A stretch of DNA of 64,000 nt from NCBI RefSeq assembly GCF_018918185.1, contig NZ_JAHLPZ010000005.1, positions 124,001-188,000 of the forward strand, read 5' to 3'. This DNA comes from Eubacterium sp. MSJ-21. GTDB lineage: Bacteria > Bacillota > Clostridia > Lachnospirales > Lachnospiraceae. The translations under genes were made by a program, and so were the position numbers. Positions within the stretch are counted from its first letter, which is position 1. The number at the start of each line of letters is the position of its first letter. Positions 23,349 through 32,794 of the stretch are shown here, in pieces. Under the pieces are notes generated by a model. The model searched no databases. It was not told the DNA's origin and saw only the letters and a program-made list of their open reading frames with translations.

Positions 23349-25703
23349 GTGAAAAAGAAGATACTCACGTTTGTTTTATTGCTGGTTGTAACGGGAATCC
23401 TTATGATAGCCGGTCATGAGATCGCACGGCATATGCACAAAGCAGAACAAAATACGGAGATAACCGAAGCAGCTGTAGATTATAGCGTATATTACACATA
23501 TGGAGATGTGGAGAAGGTCGTCAGTTATCTGGCAGATACAAAGACAGAATCTGAGGCATTATCCCATTTGATCGATCCTTTGAAGAAGAGTGAAGTGATC
23601 GATGTGGCGTTTGTGAAGTCAGTGGCACAGGTAATACAGGTAAAAACGTCCATTTATGAGGAAGCATTAAATGGAAAGAAGGATTCTGACTATGTGACAA
23701 AGGCAGAATTCGAGGACTTCTATGAGAGGATTGTGGCGTCGGCAATCGTGAAGGGGCTGCTTCGCAAAGATATTTTGGTGCTTGCAATATCAGAGGAGGA
23801 TAAAACGTCTTTTTCTGATGGACAGGACACCTATAATGCAGAATTTGAAATTGATGAAACCTATGAGGGAAACGTGCTTGATGTCTATATGAAGAATGGC
23901 ATGATTTTCAAGATAAACAGCCTTGGCAATTCTGAAATTACATTGCAGAATGTATGGGTGAAGGAAATCTCGGATGGTATGTGTACCTTCTTATATGGAA
24001 ATCTGGAAAAGACCTACCCTGTCCGGATGGAGGGTGTCTCGGATGAAGCTGTGACAGTCGCAACGAGTCTGGATGCGGACAGACAGGCCAAAGCCGGCTA
24101 TGAGACGGCAGGCTATGTGGCAAATCTTGTCTTTAACTATGCAGGAATCTGTAAGATTGAACGACCACAGAAGGTGCTGCGTGGCAGAGTCATTTCGACG
24201 GGAGATACAGACATTCAGGTGGAAAATATCGGCGGACTCACACTTGCGGGGCATTATAAAATGTATAACGTCTATGAGGATGCCGTGGATGAGGAGAGCC
24301 TTTCCCTGTTGACCGGCTATTCGTATGTAGACATGTATATGCAGGATGGAAAAGTCGGGGCTGTCGTGATCAATCAGGAACTGAAAAGTGAGGATATCCG
24401 CGTAATTATCAGTAATGATGATTACACATCCTATGAGATGGAAATGGTACAGCTCACAGCGACATCTGCGTTTACAGTAACGAATCCGGATGAGACAGAG
24501 ACGAAGTATCAGGCAGGCGATATGGTGACGATTCAGGCATCGGAGTATGAAAAAGACGAAGTGTTGAAGGTAACACCGGATACACACAGTGGGCGGATCA
24601 AGCTGCTCAGCGTAACACGCGAATGTGGCAATCCGGAATACGATGGAACAATGGAGCTTGATGTACAGGATGGATATATCTATGTGATCAATGAGCTTTC
24701 ATTAGAACGATATCTGGCGAATGTTGTGGCAAATGCAATGCCGTCGGATTACCCGGATGCAGCCATGCAGGCGATGGCAATCTGTGCCAGAGGAACGGCA
24801 TATGCGAAGTTAAAGGATGAAAGCTACGCAGAATATCATGCGCATCTTGACGATTCTAGTCTGTGTCAGGTATATAATAATGTGGCAGAGACCGATGCAT
24901 CGATCCGCGCGGTAAAGGATACATACGGGCTTGTTCCGACGTATCACGGAACACTGATCGTACCGATGACATTTAATACATCCTTTGGAACTACCTGTAC
25001 GAATGCGGAGATCTGGGGGGGCGATGCGTATAGTTACCTGGAGTCCAATGTGGAGAATCTTGATAAGACCAAGATTGATTTATCGGATGAAACAGATTTT
25101 GAGGCATTTTTGACAGATAGTGGTGCGTATACTATTATAGATAAAGATTCACCGTATTACCGGTGGAATATTACATTTACGCAGGAAGAAATGACAGAAG
25201 CCATCGAGACAGTTCTGGAGAACCGTAAATCTCTGATGGCAGATGCAATACTTGTCGAGGATGAAGACGGGAAGTTTGTATCGGCAGACGTGCCGGAGCT
25301 TGGAACCGTGACAGCGATTGAGGTAACAGAACGCACGGTGAGTGGTGTCGTATCCAGACTTGTAATCCACGGAAGCGAACATACGATATCCATCAGCGGA
25401 CAGAGCAATATCCGCGCAATCTTAAATCCGGTCAAACAGGAGATTGTACGACAGGATGGTTCCTCCGTGACGGGCTGGACATCACTCCCAAGTCCGTATT
25501 ATTATGTGGAGAAGACGGAAGACGGATTCATCGTTCATGGTGGCGGATTCGGACACGGTGCAGGCATGAGTATCTATGGTGCGGGTGTACTTGGCAGACA
25601 GGGAAAAAGCTACAAATATATATTACGGCATTATTTCTCATATGTTGATTTTGCATCGATTTATATGATGGAAGATGGAGAACAAATGATAGATTCAAAA
25701 TAA
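23349..25703 (+). CDS. SpoIID/LytB-domain protein lacking the catalytic Glu
   Basis: 784 residues starting with GTG (GGAGG 8 bases upstream). One N-terminal membrane segment (about 5-22), a long unassigned region (about 35-430) and a C-terminal SpoIID domain (about 440-775). Landmarks are LERYLANVV, AMPSDYP, ARGTAYAKL, LCQVYNN, FNTSFGTTC and GGGFGHGAGMSIYGA. SpoIID is a lytic transglycosylase that cuts denuded glycan; its catalytic Glu lies in the motif SEMP. Here the motif reads NAMP, so Glu is Ala. The protein may bind glycan without cutting it. It is exported and membrane-tethered. Confidence 0.78.
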   Translation: MKKKILTFVLLLVVTGILMIAGHEIARHMHKAEQNTEITEAAVDYSVYYTYGDVEKVVSYLADTKTESEALSHLIDPLKKSEVIDVAFVKSVAQVIQVKTSIYEEALNGKKDSDYVTKAEFEDFYERIVASAIVKGLLRKDILVLAISEEDKTSFSDGQDTYNAEFEIDETYEGNVLDVYMKNGMIFKINSLGNSEITLQNVWVKEISDGMCTFLYGNLEKTYPVRMEGVSDEAVTVATSLDADRQAKAGYETAGYVANLVFNYAGICKIERPQKVLRGRVISTGDTDIQVENIGGLTLAGHYKMYNVYEDAVDEESLSLLTGYSYVDMYMQDGKVGAVVINQELKSEDIRVIISNDDYTSYEMEMVQLTATSAFTVTNPDETETKYQAGDMVTIQASEYEKDEVLKVTPDTHSGRIKLLSVTRECGNPEYDGTMELDVQDGYIYVINELSLERYLANVVANAMPSDYPDAAMQAMAICARGTAYAKLKDESYAEYHAHLDDSSLCQVYNNVAETDASIRAVKDTYGLVPTYHGTLIVPMTFNTSFGTTCTNAEIWGGDAYSYLESNVENLDKTKIDLSDETDFEAFLTDSGAYTIIDKDSPYYRWNITFTQEEMTEAIETVLENRKSLMADAILVEDEDGKFVSADVPELGTVTAIEVTERTVSGVVSRLVIHGSEHTISISGQSNIRAILNPVKQEIVRQDGSSVTGWTSLPSPYYYVEKTEDGFIVHGGGFGHGAGMSIYGAGVLGRQGKSYKYILRHYFSYVDFASIYMMEDGEQMIDSK

Positions 25704-25718
25704 CAAAACGGGGGATGT

Positions 25719-26627
25719 ATGAAAAAGGTCGTTCGGTTTATTATTAAATTTGTGAACAAAGCAACCGCAGACAGCGTGCCGGCGTATGCGGCACAGGTTG
25801 CTTTCTTTGTCATGCTTTCTTTTTTTCCGTTTATGATGCTGCTAGTCATGATTGCATCAAAGCTGTTCGTCATGAACACAAATGTACTTGGTTATATTCT
25901 GCGTGTTGTACCAAGCGGACTCGAATCATATGTGGCATATATCGTCGATGATGTGGTCAATGCAAATGTCCAATCATTTACACTCATTACAGTGTTTGTC
26001 AGTTTGTGGTCTGCAGCGAAGGGCATTCAGGCTCTTTCTACAGGATTAAATAAGATTTACGGCGTAGAACAAAACAAGAATTATTTCCTCGTCCGTCTGA
26101 TTTGTGCGCTGTATACATTGGTGTTCATGCTGCTCTGTCTGGTCGTGATTGCTATTCAGGCATTCGGTTCGCAGATTGCACATAAGATTATTAATAATTA
26201 CCCGGCATTTGCAGATGCTACACTTTTGATATTAAGCTTGAAGAATGTTGTGACATTTCTTGTGATCTTTGTTTTTCTACTGCTGATTTATTACCAGCTT
26301 CCGAACCGGCGCGGGCATATGCGGCATGAGTTTACCGGGGCTGTGCTTGCATCACTTGCATGGATGCTGATGACGCGGGGATTTTCCGTATATATCAAAT
26401 ATTCGGCGGATAATTCAAAGATGTATGGCAGTATGACATCTGTCGTATTGATTATCATCTGGCTGTATATCGGTATGCAGATTGTTTTGTATGGCGCAGA
26501 AATCAATTATTATCTGTCAGATCTGATCTGGAAATACCGGGAAAAATACCACATGAAGAAAAAAGCTAAACGGGAAGAAAAACAAAAAATTAAAAAAAAT
26601 CAGAAAGAAAAAGCAGAGATATCTTAA
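25719..26627 (+). CDS. YihY/BrkB family inner-membrane protein
   Basis: 302 residues with about six membrane segments, the usual size for the YihY/BrkB family (once mis-assigned as RNase BN). Family landmarks include AYAAQVAFFVMLSFFPF near the N-terminus, LWSAAKGIQALSTGLNKIY near 105, and GSMTSVVLIIIWLYIGMQIVLYGAEINY near 240-270. The C-terminus is a Lys-rich cytoplasmic tail. Function is not established; transport or envelope roles have been proposed. It follows the SpoIID-like gene by 15 bases with a GGGGG ribosome site, so the two are probably co-transcribed. Confidence 0.85.
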   Translation: MKKVVRFIIKFVNKATADSVPAYAAQVAFFVMLSFFPFMMLLVMIASKLFVMNTNVLGYILRVVPSGLESYVAYIVDDVVNANVQSFTLITVFVSLWSAAKGIQALSTGLNKIYGVEQNKNYFLVRLICALYTLVFMLLCLVVIAIQAFGSQIAHKIINNYPAFADATLLILSLKNVVTFLVIFVFLLLIYYQLPNRRGHMRHEFTGAVLASLAWMLMTRGFSVYIKYSADNSKMYGSMTSVVLIIIWLYIGMQIVLYGAEINYYLSDLIWKYREKYHMKKKAKREEKQKIKKNQKEKAEIS

Positions 26628-26637
26628 GGCCAATCGG

Positions 26638-26666
26638 TTGACACTCCCCAAGGGATGTGCGATAAT
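26638..26666 (+). promoter_or_regulatory. Sigma-A promoter of glyA
   Basis: Perfect -35 TTGACA (26638-26643), 17-base spacer and GATAAT (26661-26666), 37 bases before the glyA start. Confidence 0.75.
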
Positions 26667-26703
26667 CTAACAGATATAATTATAACAAGATGGAGGGACA
26701 AAG

Positions 26704-27939
26704 ATGTACAGTTTTGATGAAATAGCAAATTTCGATCCAGAGATTGCACAGGCAATGACGGACGAGATCAACAGACAGGATCATAATATTGAGCTGATCG
26801 CATCAGAGAATATCGTATCCAAGGCAGTTATGGCAGCTATGGGAAGTCCGCTTACGAACAAGTACGCAGAGGGATATCCGGGAAAGCGTTATTACGGCGG
26901 ATGTGAGTATGTTGATGTAGTGGAAGACCTTGCTAGAGAGCGGGCAAAGAAGTTGTTTGGATGTGAATATGTCAATGTTCAGCCACATTCCGGCGCACAG
27001 GCAAATATGGCAGTATTCTTCGCTATTTTGCAGCCGGGCGATACATTTATGGGAATGAATCTGGCACATGGTGGACATCTGACACACGGTTCGCCGGTCA
27101 ATATGTCAGGTAAGTATTTCAATGTCGTGCCTTACGGTGTTAACGATGAGGGATTTATCGATTATGATGAGGTACTCCGCATTGCGAAGGAATGCAAGCC
27201 GAAGATGATCGTAGCTGGTGCATCTGCATATGCGAGAGCAATTGATTTCAAGCGTTTCCGTGAGATTGCAGATGAGGTTGGCGCAGTACTTATGGTAGAT
27301 ATGGCACATATCGCAGGTCTGGTTGCTGCCGGACTTCACGAAAGCCCAATTCCATACGCACACGTAACAACAACCACAACACACAAGACATTGCGTGGAC
27401 CACGTGGCGGTATGATTCTTTCCAGCAATGAAGTAAATGAGAAATATAACTTCAACAAGGCAGTGTTCCCGGGTATTCAGGGAGGTCCTCTGATGCATGT
27501 GATTGCAGGTAAGGCTGTGTGCCTGAAGGAAGCACTGACAGATGAATACAAAGAGTATCAGAAGCAGGTTGTGAAGAACGCAGCATGTCTGGCACAGGCA
27601 CTGACTGAGCGTGGATTCAAGATCGTATCCGGCGGTACAGACAATCACCTGATGCTTGTTGACTTACAGAACCTTGATCTTACCGGTAAGGAAGTAGAGA
27701 AGCTTCTTGATTCTGTTCATATCACGGCGAACAAGAATACTGTACCAAACGATCCAAAGTCGCCATTTGTTACAAGTGGTATCCGTCTTGGCACACCGGC
27801 TATCACAACACGTGGTGCAAAAGAAGACGATATGATTGTGATCGCAGATGCAATCAAGGCTGCAGTCATTGACAAGGATAATGACAAGGCAATGGCACTT
27901 GTAAAGAGCATCACAGACAAGTATCCATTGTATGCGTAA
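26704..27939 (+). CDS. glyA: Serine hydroxymethyltransferase
   Basis: 411 residues, full length. GlyA interconverts serine and glycine with tetrahydrofolate, supplying one-carbon units. Landmarks: [21 protein letters not shown] near 25-45, [15 protein letters not shown], and the PLP-binding Lys in [15 protein letters not shown] (about 226). GGAGG precedes the ATG. Monocistronic with a strong promoter upstream and a hairpin downstream. Confidence 0.96.
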   Translation: MYSFDEIANFDPEIAQAMTDEINRQDHNIELIASENIVSKAVMAAMGSPLTNKYAEGYPGKRYYGGCEYVDVVEDLARERAKKLFGCEYVNVQPHSGAQANMAVFFAILQPGDTFMGMNLAHGGHLTHGSPVNMSGKYFNVVPYGVNDEGFIDYDEVLRIAKECKPKMIVAGASAYARAIDFKRFREIADEVGAVLMVDMAHIAGLVAAGLHESPIPYAHVTTTTTHKTLRGPRGGMILSSNEVNEKYNFNKAVFPGIQGGPLMHVIAGKAVCLKEALTDEYKEYQKQVVKNAACLAQALTERGFKIVSGGTDNHLMLVDLQNLDLTGKEVEKLLDSVHITANKNTVPNDPKSPFVTSGIRLGTPAITTRGAKEDDMIVIADAIKAAVIDKDNDKAMALVKSITDKYPLYA

Positions 27940-27988
27940 AACGCATAAAGAACGAAATCAAATCGTATAATAAGTAAAATCAAATGCA

Positions 27989-28043
27989 AAACCGGGGGCT
28001 GCGCGAGAGGGAATCCGTTCCCTTGACACGAAGCTTCCGGTTT
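27989..28043 (+). terminator. Probable terminator hairpin after glyA
   Basis: AAACCGG (27989-27995) pairs with CCGGTTT (28037-28043), with GGGAA/TTCCC nested inside. The T run is interrupted (TTTATTATGTTTT), so it is a weaker terminator than others in the window. The remaining bases before ftsH show no clear promoter. Confidence 0.5.
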
Positions 28044-28119
28044 ATTATGTTTTAAGAAACATGTTGCTCATGGCTGTATGAGTTTATAAACAGTACGCCT
28101 AAATAACGGAGAATAATAT

Positions 28120-30021
28120 ATGGAAAATCAACAGAAAAATTCCGGTTCGAATAACAACCCGGATAACCGAAATTCCAATAATAACAATAACAAAAAAAAG
28201 CCATCCAAGACGGTGGTGATATGGATCGTATCCATTCTATTGACATTTATGATCTGGCAGGGAATTACGGCGATACAACAGTCCAAACAGGAGAAAATTA
28301 CGTATGATACATTCCTGCAGATGCTTGATGATAAATTAGTTACCGATGTGAAGCTCTACAATGACCGGATCAGCTTCACACCGATCTCGAAGGAGACAGG
28401 TGCGGAGATGGACAAGACGTATTATGTGATCCGCATCAGTGATTATAAGATCGTGGATCGTCTGCAGAAGGCGGGTGTGCAGTTTGAGGAAATGGATGAA
28501 GGGAAAAATGCAGTCGTTTCGACGATTCTCTCGTATGTGGTAATGATCGGAGCCTTCTATCTGCTGATGTCGTTGCTGATGCGGAATATGTCCAAATCCG
28601 GCGGCATCGGAAAAAGCAATGCAAAGATGTATGTGGAGAAGAAAACCGGTGTGACATTCGCGGATGTTGCCGGTCAGGAGGAGGCAAAGGAATCCCTCTG
28701 CGAGATGGTGGATTTCTTAGATCAGCCGGACCGGTACTTAAAGATCGGTGCGAAGCTGCCGAAGGGAGCCCTGCTTGTAGGACCTCCGGGAACCGGTAAG
28801 ACGCTGCTTGCCAAGGCGGTTGCCGGAGAGGCGAACGTTCCGTTCTTTTCGCTGTCCGGTTCGGAGTTCGTGGAGATGTTCGTTGGTGTCGGTGCGAGCC
28901 GTGTGCGTGATCTGTTCCGCAAGGCAAACAATATGGCACCATGTATCATATTTATCGATGAGATCGATGCAATCGGTGGAAAGCGTGACACGCGTCATGG
29001 CGGTGGCGATTCCGAGCGTGAACAGACCTTGAACCAGCTTTTGTCGGAGATGGATGGTTTCGACAGCTCGAAGGGAATTATCGTGCTTGCTGCGACAAAC
29101 CGCCCGGAGGTACTTGACAAGGCATTGCTTCGTCCGGGACGGTTCGACCGTAGAATCATCGTGTCAAAGCCGGATATGCAGGGACGTATCGATACACTCA
29201 AGGTACATTCCAAGAATGTCAAGATGGATGAGACGGTAGATTTCAAGGAGCTTGCACTTGCCACATCCGGGGCTGTCGGTGCAGACCTTGCGAATATCAT
29301 CAATGAGGCAGCGTTAATGGCTGTCCGTAACAAGCGGGATTATGTATCCCAGAAGGATCTGATCGCTTCGGTGGAAGTTGTATTTGCCGGAAAAGAGAAG
29401 AAGGAGAAGCTGCTTTCCCCAAGAGAGAAGAAAATCGTTGCCTATCATGAGGTTGGACACGCGCTTGTTGCCGCATTGCAGAAGAACACGCTTCCAATCC
29501 AGCGTATCACGATTGTACCGCGTACATCCGGTGCGCTTGGCTATGTATGGCAGGTGCCGGAGGAAGAGAAGCAGCTGCAGACGAAGAAAGAAATGGAAGA
29601 GGATATCGTGACATTTCTGGCTGGTCGTGCAGCGGAGGAGCTGAAGTTTGATTCCGTTACGAATGGTGCCTCCAATGATATCGAGAAGGCGACGAGTCTG
29701 GCGCGGACGATGATCACGATGTATGGTATGTCTGAGAAGTTCGGCATGGTGCAGCTCGAAGGAGTAACCGGAGAATACTTGGATAACCGCCGCGTACTAA
29801 ATTGTTCTTCCGAGACAGAGACGAAGGTCGATACCGAAGTCAAGAACATGATGAAAGCAAGCTACGAGAAGGCATACAAGTTACTTAAGAAGAATATGCC
29901 GACCCTCGATGCGATCGCAGGAGTACTCTACGAGAAAGAGAACTTAAGCGGTAAAGAGTTCATGGAATTATACGAGAAGTACCAGAACGTGAAGCTTTCG
30001 GAAGCGGAAAAGGTACAGTAG
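28120..30021 (+). CDS. ftsH: ATP-dependent zinc metalloprotease FtsH
   Basis: 633 residues. Order: Asn-rich cytoplasmic N-terminus (about 1-28), first membrane segment (about 31-48), external domain, second membrane segment (about 128-148), AAA+ domain with Walker A GPPGTGKT (about 226) and Walker [13 protein letters not shown] around RPGRFDRR, and the M41 protease domain with zinc motif HEVGH (about 444). FtsH degrades misassembled membrane and regulatory proteins as a hexamer. The poly-Asn N-terminus ([19 protein letters not shown]) is low complexity. GGAG lies 9 bases upstream of the ATG. Confidence 0.96.
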   Translation: MENQQKNSGSNNNPDNRNSNNNNNKKKPSKTVVIWIVSILLTFMIWQGITAIQQSKQEKITYDTFLQMLDDKLVTDVKLYNDRISFTPISKETGAEMDKTYYVIRISDYKIVDRLQKAGVQFEEMDEGKNAVVSTILSYVVMIGAFYLLMSLLMRNMSKSGGIGKSNAKMYVEKKTGVTFADVAGQEEAKESLCEMVDFLDQPDRYLKIGAKLPKGALLVGPPGTGKTLLAKAVAGEANVPFFSLSGSEFVEMFVGVGASRVRDLFRKANNMAPCIIFIDEIDAIGGKRDTRHGGGDSEREQTLNQLLSEMDGFDSSKGIIVLAATNRPEVLDKALLRPGRFDRRIIVSKPDMQGRIDTLKVHSKNVKMDETVDFKELALATSGAVGADLANIINEAALMAVRNKRDYVSQKDLIASVEVVFAGKEKKEKLLSPREKKIVAYHEVGHALVAALQKNTLPIQRITIVPRTSGALGYVWQVPEEEKQLQTKKEMEEDIVTFLAGRAAEELKFDSVTNGASNDIEKATSLARTMITMYGMSEKFGMVQLEGVTGEYLDNRRVLNCSSETETKVDTEVKNMMKASYEKAYKLLKKNMPTLDAIAGVLYEKENLSGKEFMELYEKYQNVKLSEAEKVQ

Positions 30022-30148
30022 GAAACGTGATTTTTAATAAATAGCAGGAAACGATTTTGTGGTTTCTATATCCGTATGTATCCATGTCTGCAAATATAAA
30101 TATGATTGGAACTTAGAAGTACTTGATGTTCTGTAAATATTCAGCAAT

Positions 30149-30290
30149 GTTTGAACACGATGTTCAAACAAGCCGCCACTGAGCCACGGATGGCGAGCGG
30201 AGGGCGCATATGAATCGTAGATTCATATTTAGGATGCGCCCGACAATCTGCCGACGAGCGAAGCGAGGGGGCAATACCCGTAAGGCGGTT
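30149..30290. repeat. Structured palindromic intergenic element
   Basis: Three nested or adjacent inverted repeats: GTTTGAACA-CGA-TGTTCAAAC (30149-30169); GGGCGCAT..ATGCGCCC (30202-30241) enclosing ATGAATC-GTA-GATTCAT; and an outer CCGCC/GGCGG pair (near 30172 and 30283). It carries CGAGCGAAGCGAG. The layout resembles mobile intergenic repeat elements, but only one copy was noticed in this window. The flanking 30022-30148 and 30291-30418 hold no recognisable gene. Confidence 0.5.
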
Positions 30291-30418
30291 GCGTACGATA
30301 TTAAAATATACAGCAGAACATTTAGTACTTCTTAGTTTCAATACATCATATATTTCTGATTGTTGATACATGGATATAGAAATCGCAATACGTTTCAAAC
30401 ATGTGGAGGAAAATCAAA

Positions 30419-31018
30419 ATGGAATACAATTTCTTTGCGACAGTGGCGCGCATGAAATACATTGAGCGCTGGGCGCTCATGCGGAACACATACCCGGAGA
30501 CATTATCGGAACACAGCCTGGAGGTAAGCATGCTGGCGCATGCGCTCTGCGTGATCGGGAATGTGCGGTATGGCAAGCATTTAGATGCCGACAAGGCGGC
30601 AGTGATCGGACTGTATCACGATGCGTCCGAGATCATCACCGGAGATATGCCGACACCGATCAAATATTACAATAACCGGATGAAGGATCTGTTTCATTCC
30701 ATCGAGGATGAAGCGTGCGAGAAGCTGATCGGACAGCTTCCGGAAGATCTGCAGGCATATTACCGGGACTACTGCTTCAGGCAGGAGAATGATACAGAAG
30801 AGACGAAGTATCTGTGGAAGCTCGTAAAGGCGGCAGATAAGCTCTCTGCATTGATCAAGTGCATGGAGGAAGAAAAAACCGGTAACCGCGAATTTGTCAA
30901 GGCGAAGGAAAGTACGGAGCAGATGGTGCAGGAGCTATCCGATAGCTACCCGGAAGTAAAGGACTTCGTGCAGGAATTCCTGCCAGCTTATGCGAAGACG
31001 CTCGATGAGTTGAATTAA
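30419..31018 (+). CDS. HD-domain 5'-deoxynucleotidase, YfbR-like
   Basis: About 199 residues of the HD phosphohydrolase superfamily. Metal ligands are seen in LSEHSLEVSMLAHAL (His near 28) and GLYHDASEIITGDMPTP (HD near 62-63), followed by a late Asp in KAADKLSALIKC (about 138). This pattern is YfbR, which removes phosphate from deoxynucleoside 5'-monophosphates. The start at 30419 is chosen because GGAGG lies 11 bases upstream; ATG 30401 precedes that site. It is bounded by the palindromic element upstream and a terminator downstream. Confidence 0.82.
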   Translation: MEYNFFATVARMKYIERWALMRNTYPETLSEHSLEVSMLAHALCVIGNVRYGKHLDADKAAVIGLYHDASEIITGDMPTPIKYYNNRMKDLFHSIEDEACEKLIGQLPEDLQAYYRDYCFRQENDTEETKYLWKLVKAADKLSALIKCMEEEKTGNREFVKAKESTEQMVQELSDSYPEVKDFVQEFLPAYAKTLDELN

Positions 31019-31036
31019 AAAAACATGTCGGTACAA

Positions 31037-31073
31037 AAATAGGGGCTACCATTTCAGGTAGTCCCTATTTTTT
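31037..31073. terminator. Bidirectional rho-independent terminator
   Basis: AATAGGGGCTACC pairs with GGTAGTCCCTATT around ATTTCA, with A-rich and T-rich flanks. It serves the rightward YfbR-like gene and probably the leftward gltX as well. Confidence 0.85.
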
Positions 31074-31169
31074 GTATCCGCTGCATGTTTTCTCTGAGCG
31101 GGAGCACGTCTACGTGAGATTATATCATGACGATTGATTTATCATAGCTTATATGCTTGCGCTGAGAGA

Positions 31170-32627
31170 TTATGCATTCTCCAGCTTCAAAATCGCGGCA
31201 TTGATTCTTGCAAGTGTTTCGTCCTTGCCAAGGATACTCATAAGCTCAGTTGCGCCGCCAGGTGTTGCCTGCTTGCCGGATACAGCGGTACGAAGCGGCC
31301 ACATGACAAAGCCGGTCTTGTACTCGTGCTCTTTTCCGAATGCAGAGAGCGCCAGGAACAAGCTGTCATTATCGAAGGCTTCCTGTGCCTCAAGGACTGG
31401 AAGAACTTCTTTTAATAACTGCAATGAATTCTCTGCGTTTGTTTTCATCTTCTTGTGTGTATACATTGCAATATCGTATTCCGGTACGGCTGCTAAAAAA
31501 TCAATCTGATCCTTGATGTCCGGGAATACTTCGATTCTTGTCTTTACCATAGCGGCGATCTTCTTCGCATCCATCTTGTCGCCAACGACTTCCCGGATGT
31601 AAGGAAGTGCCATCTCGTAGAATTTCTCGTCGTCCATTGCCTTGATGTACTCGCCGTTCATCCATTTGAGCTTTGTCATATCTAAAACTGCCGGGGACTT
31701 GGAGATATTGTGGTAGTCAAATGCTTCTACCAGCTCCTGCAAAGAGAAGATCTCACGGTTATCCTCCGGACTCCACCCGAGCAATGCAACGAAGTTGATG
31801 ATCGCTTCGGTCAGGAATCCCTGCTCCAACAGATCCTCGAAGGAAGAGTGACCACTACGCTTGGAAAGCTTCTGGTGATCTTCGTTCGTGATTAATGGAC
31901 AGTGGATATAGGTTGGAACCTCCCATCCAAATGCCTCGTAGAGACGGTTGTACTTTGGAGAGGAAGATAAATATTCATTTCCGCGGACAACATGTGTGAT
32001 GTTCATCAGATGGTCGTCCACAACATTTGCAAAGTTATAGGTCGGGAAACCGTCGGACTTGATCAGGATCATATCGTCAAGCTCGATGTTCGGAACCGTG
32101 ATGTCGCCGTACAGCTCGTCAGAGAATGTCGTTGTGCCCTCTTCCGGGTTGTTCTGACGGATAACATATGGCTTGCCTGCAGCAAGGTTTGCCTCAACCT
32201 CTTCTTTGGAAAGGTGTAAGCAGTGCTTGTCGTAACGGGAGATGGTCTTTCCCTCGAATTCTGTGACAAGTGTCTTCAGACGGCACTCATCACAGAAGCA
32301 GTAGTATGCCTCACCCTTGTCAATCAGCTTCTTTGCGTATTCTAAGTAGATGCCCTGCTTCTGACGCTCACTCTGGATATAAGGACCAACGCCACCGTCC
32401 TTGTCCGGCCCTTCGTCGTGCTCAAGTCCTGTTTCCTTCAGGGTACGGTAGATGATGTCGACAGCGCCTTCTACCTCACGCTCCTGGTCCGTATCCTCGA
32501 TACGCAAAATAAAATCGCCACCCTCATGCTTTGCAATCAGGTATGCGTATAATGCAGTTCTCAAATTTCCTACATGCATCCGGCCGGTTGGGCTTGGTGC
32601 AAATCTTGTTCTAATTTTCTTTGCCAT
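31170..32627 (-). CDS. gltX: Glutamyl-tRNA synthetase
   Basis: 485 residues, full length class I aminoacyl-tRNA synthetase that charges tRNA-Glu (and often tRNA-Gln in Clostridia, for later amidation). HIGH-type motif [11 protein letters not shown] near residues 11-21; KMSKS-type motif KLSKRSG near 256. The zinc-type segment YYCFCDECR is present near 108-116. AGGAGG stands 13 bases before the ATG, slightly long. Terminator shared with the convergent upstream unit. Confidence 0.95.
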   Translation of the reverse strand: MAKKIRTRFAPSPTGRMHVGNLRTALYAYLIAKHEGGDFILRIEDTDQEREVEGAVDIIYRTLKETGLEHDEGPDKDGGVGPYIQSERQKQGIYLEYAKKLIDKGEAYYCFCDECRLKTLVTEFEGKTISRYDKHCLHLSKEEVEANLAAGKPYVIRQNNPEEGTTTFSDELYGDITVPNIELDDMILIKSDGFPTYNFANVVDDHLMNITHVVRGNEYLSSSPKYNRLYEAFGWEVPTYIHCPLITNEDHQKLSKRSGHSSFEDLLEQGFLTEAIINFVALLGWSPEDNREIFSLQELVEAFDYHNISKSPAVLDMTKLKWMNGEYIKAMDDEKFYEMALPYIREVVGDKMDAKKIAAMVKTRIEVFPDIKDQIDFLAAVPEYDIAMYTHKKMKTNAENSLQLLKEVLPVLEAQEAFDNDSLFLALSAFGKEHEYKTGFVMWPLRTAVSGKQATPGGATELMSILGKDETLARINAAILKLENA

Positions 32628-32706
32628 TTTAATATGATAGCCTCCTGTATAACAGATAAATTCTTAGGAAATTATAACAAAGGAAAAATCATTTTACAAC
32701 ATAATG

Positions 32707-32735
32707 TTGATTATTGAAATTATTTTTAGTATACT
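32707..32735 (+). promoter_or_regulatory. Sigma-A promoter of the acidic membrane protein gene
   Basis: TTGATT (32707-32712), 17-base spacer and TATACT (32730-32735). The predicted transcript start near 32742 rules out the TTG at 32714 as start codon and supports ATG 32795. Confidence 0.65.
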
Positions 32736-32794
32736 ACAAAAGGATTGTTCTCATTTTTGGGAGTGGTTATTTTTTAAGAAAGCTGGGAAATGAT

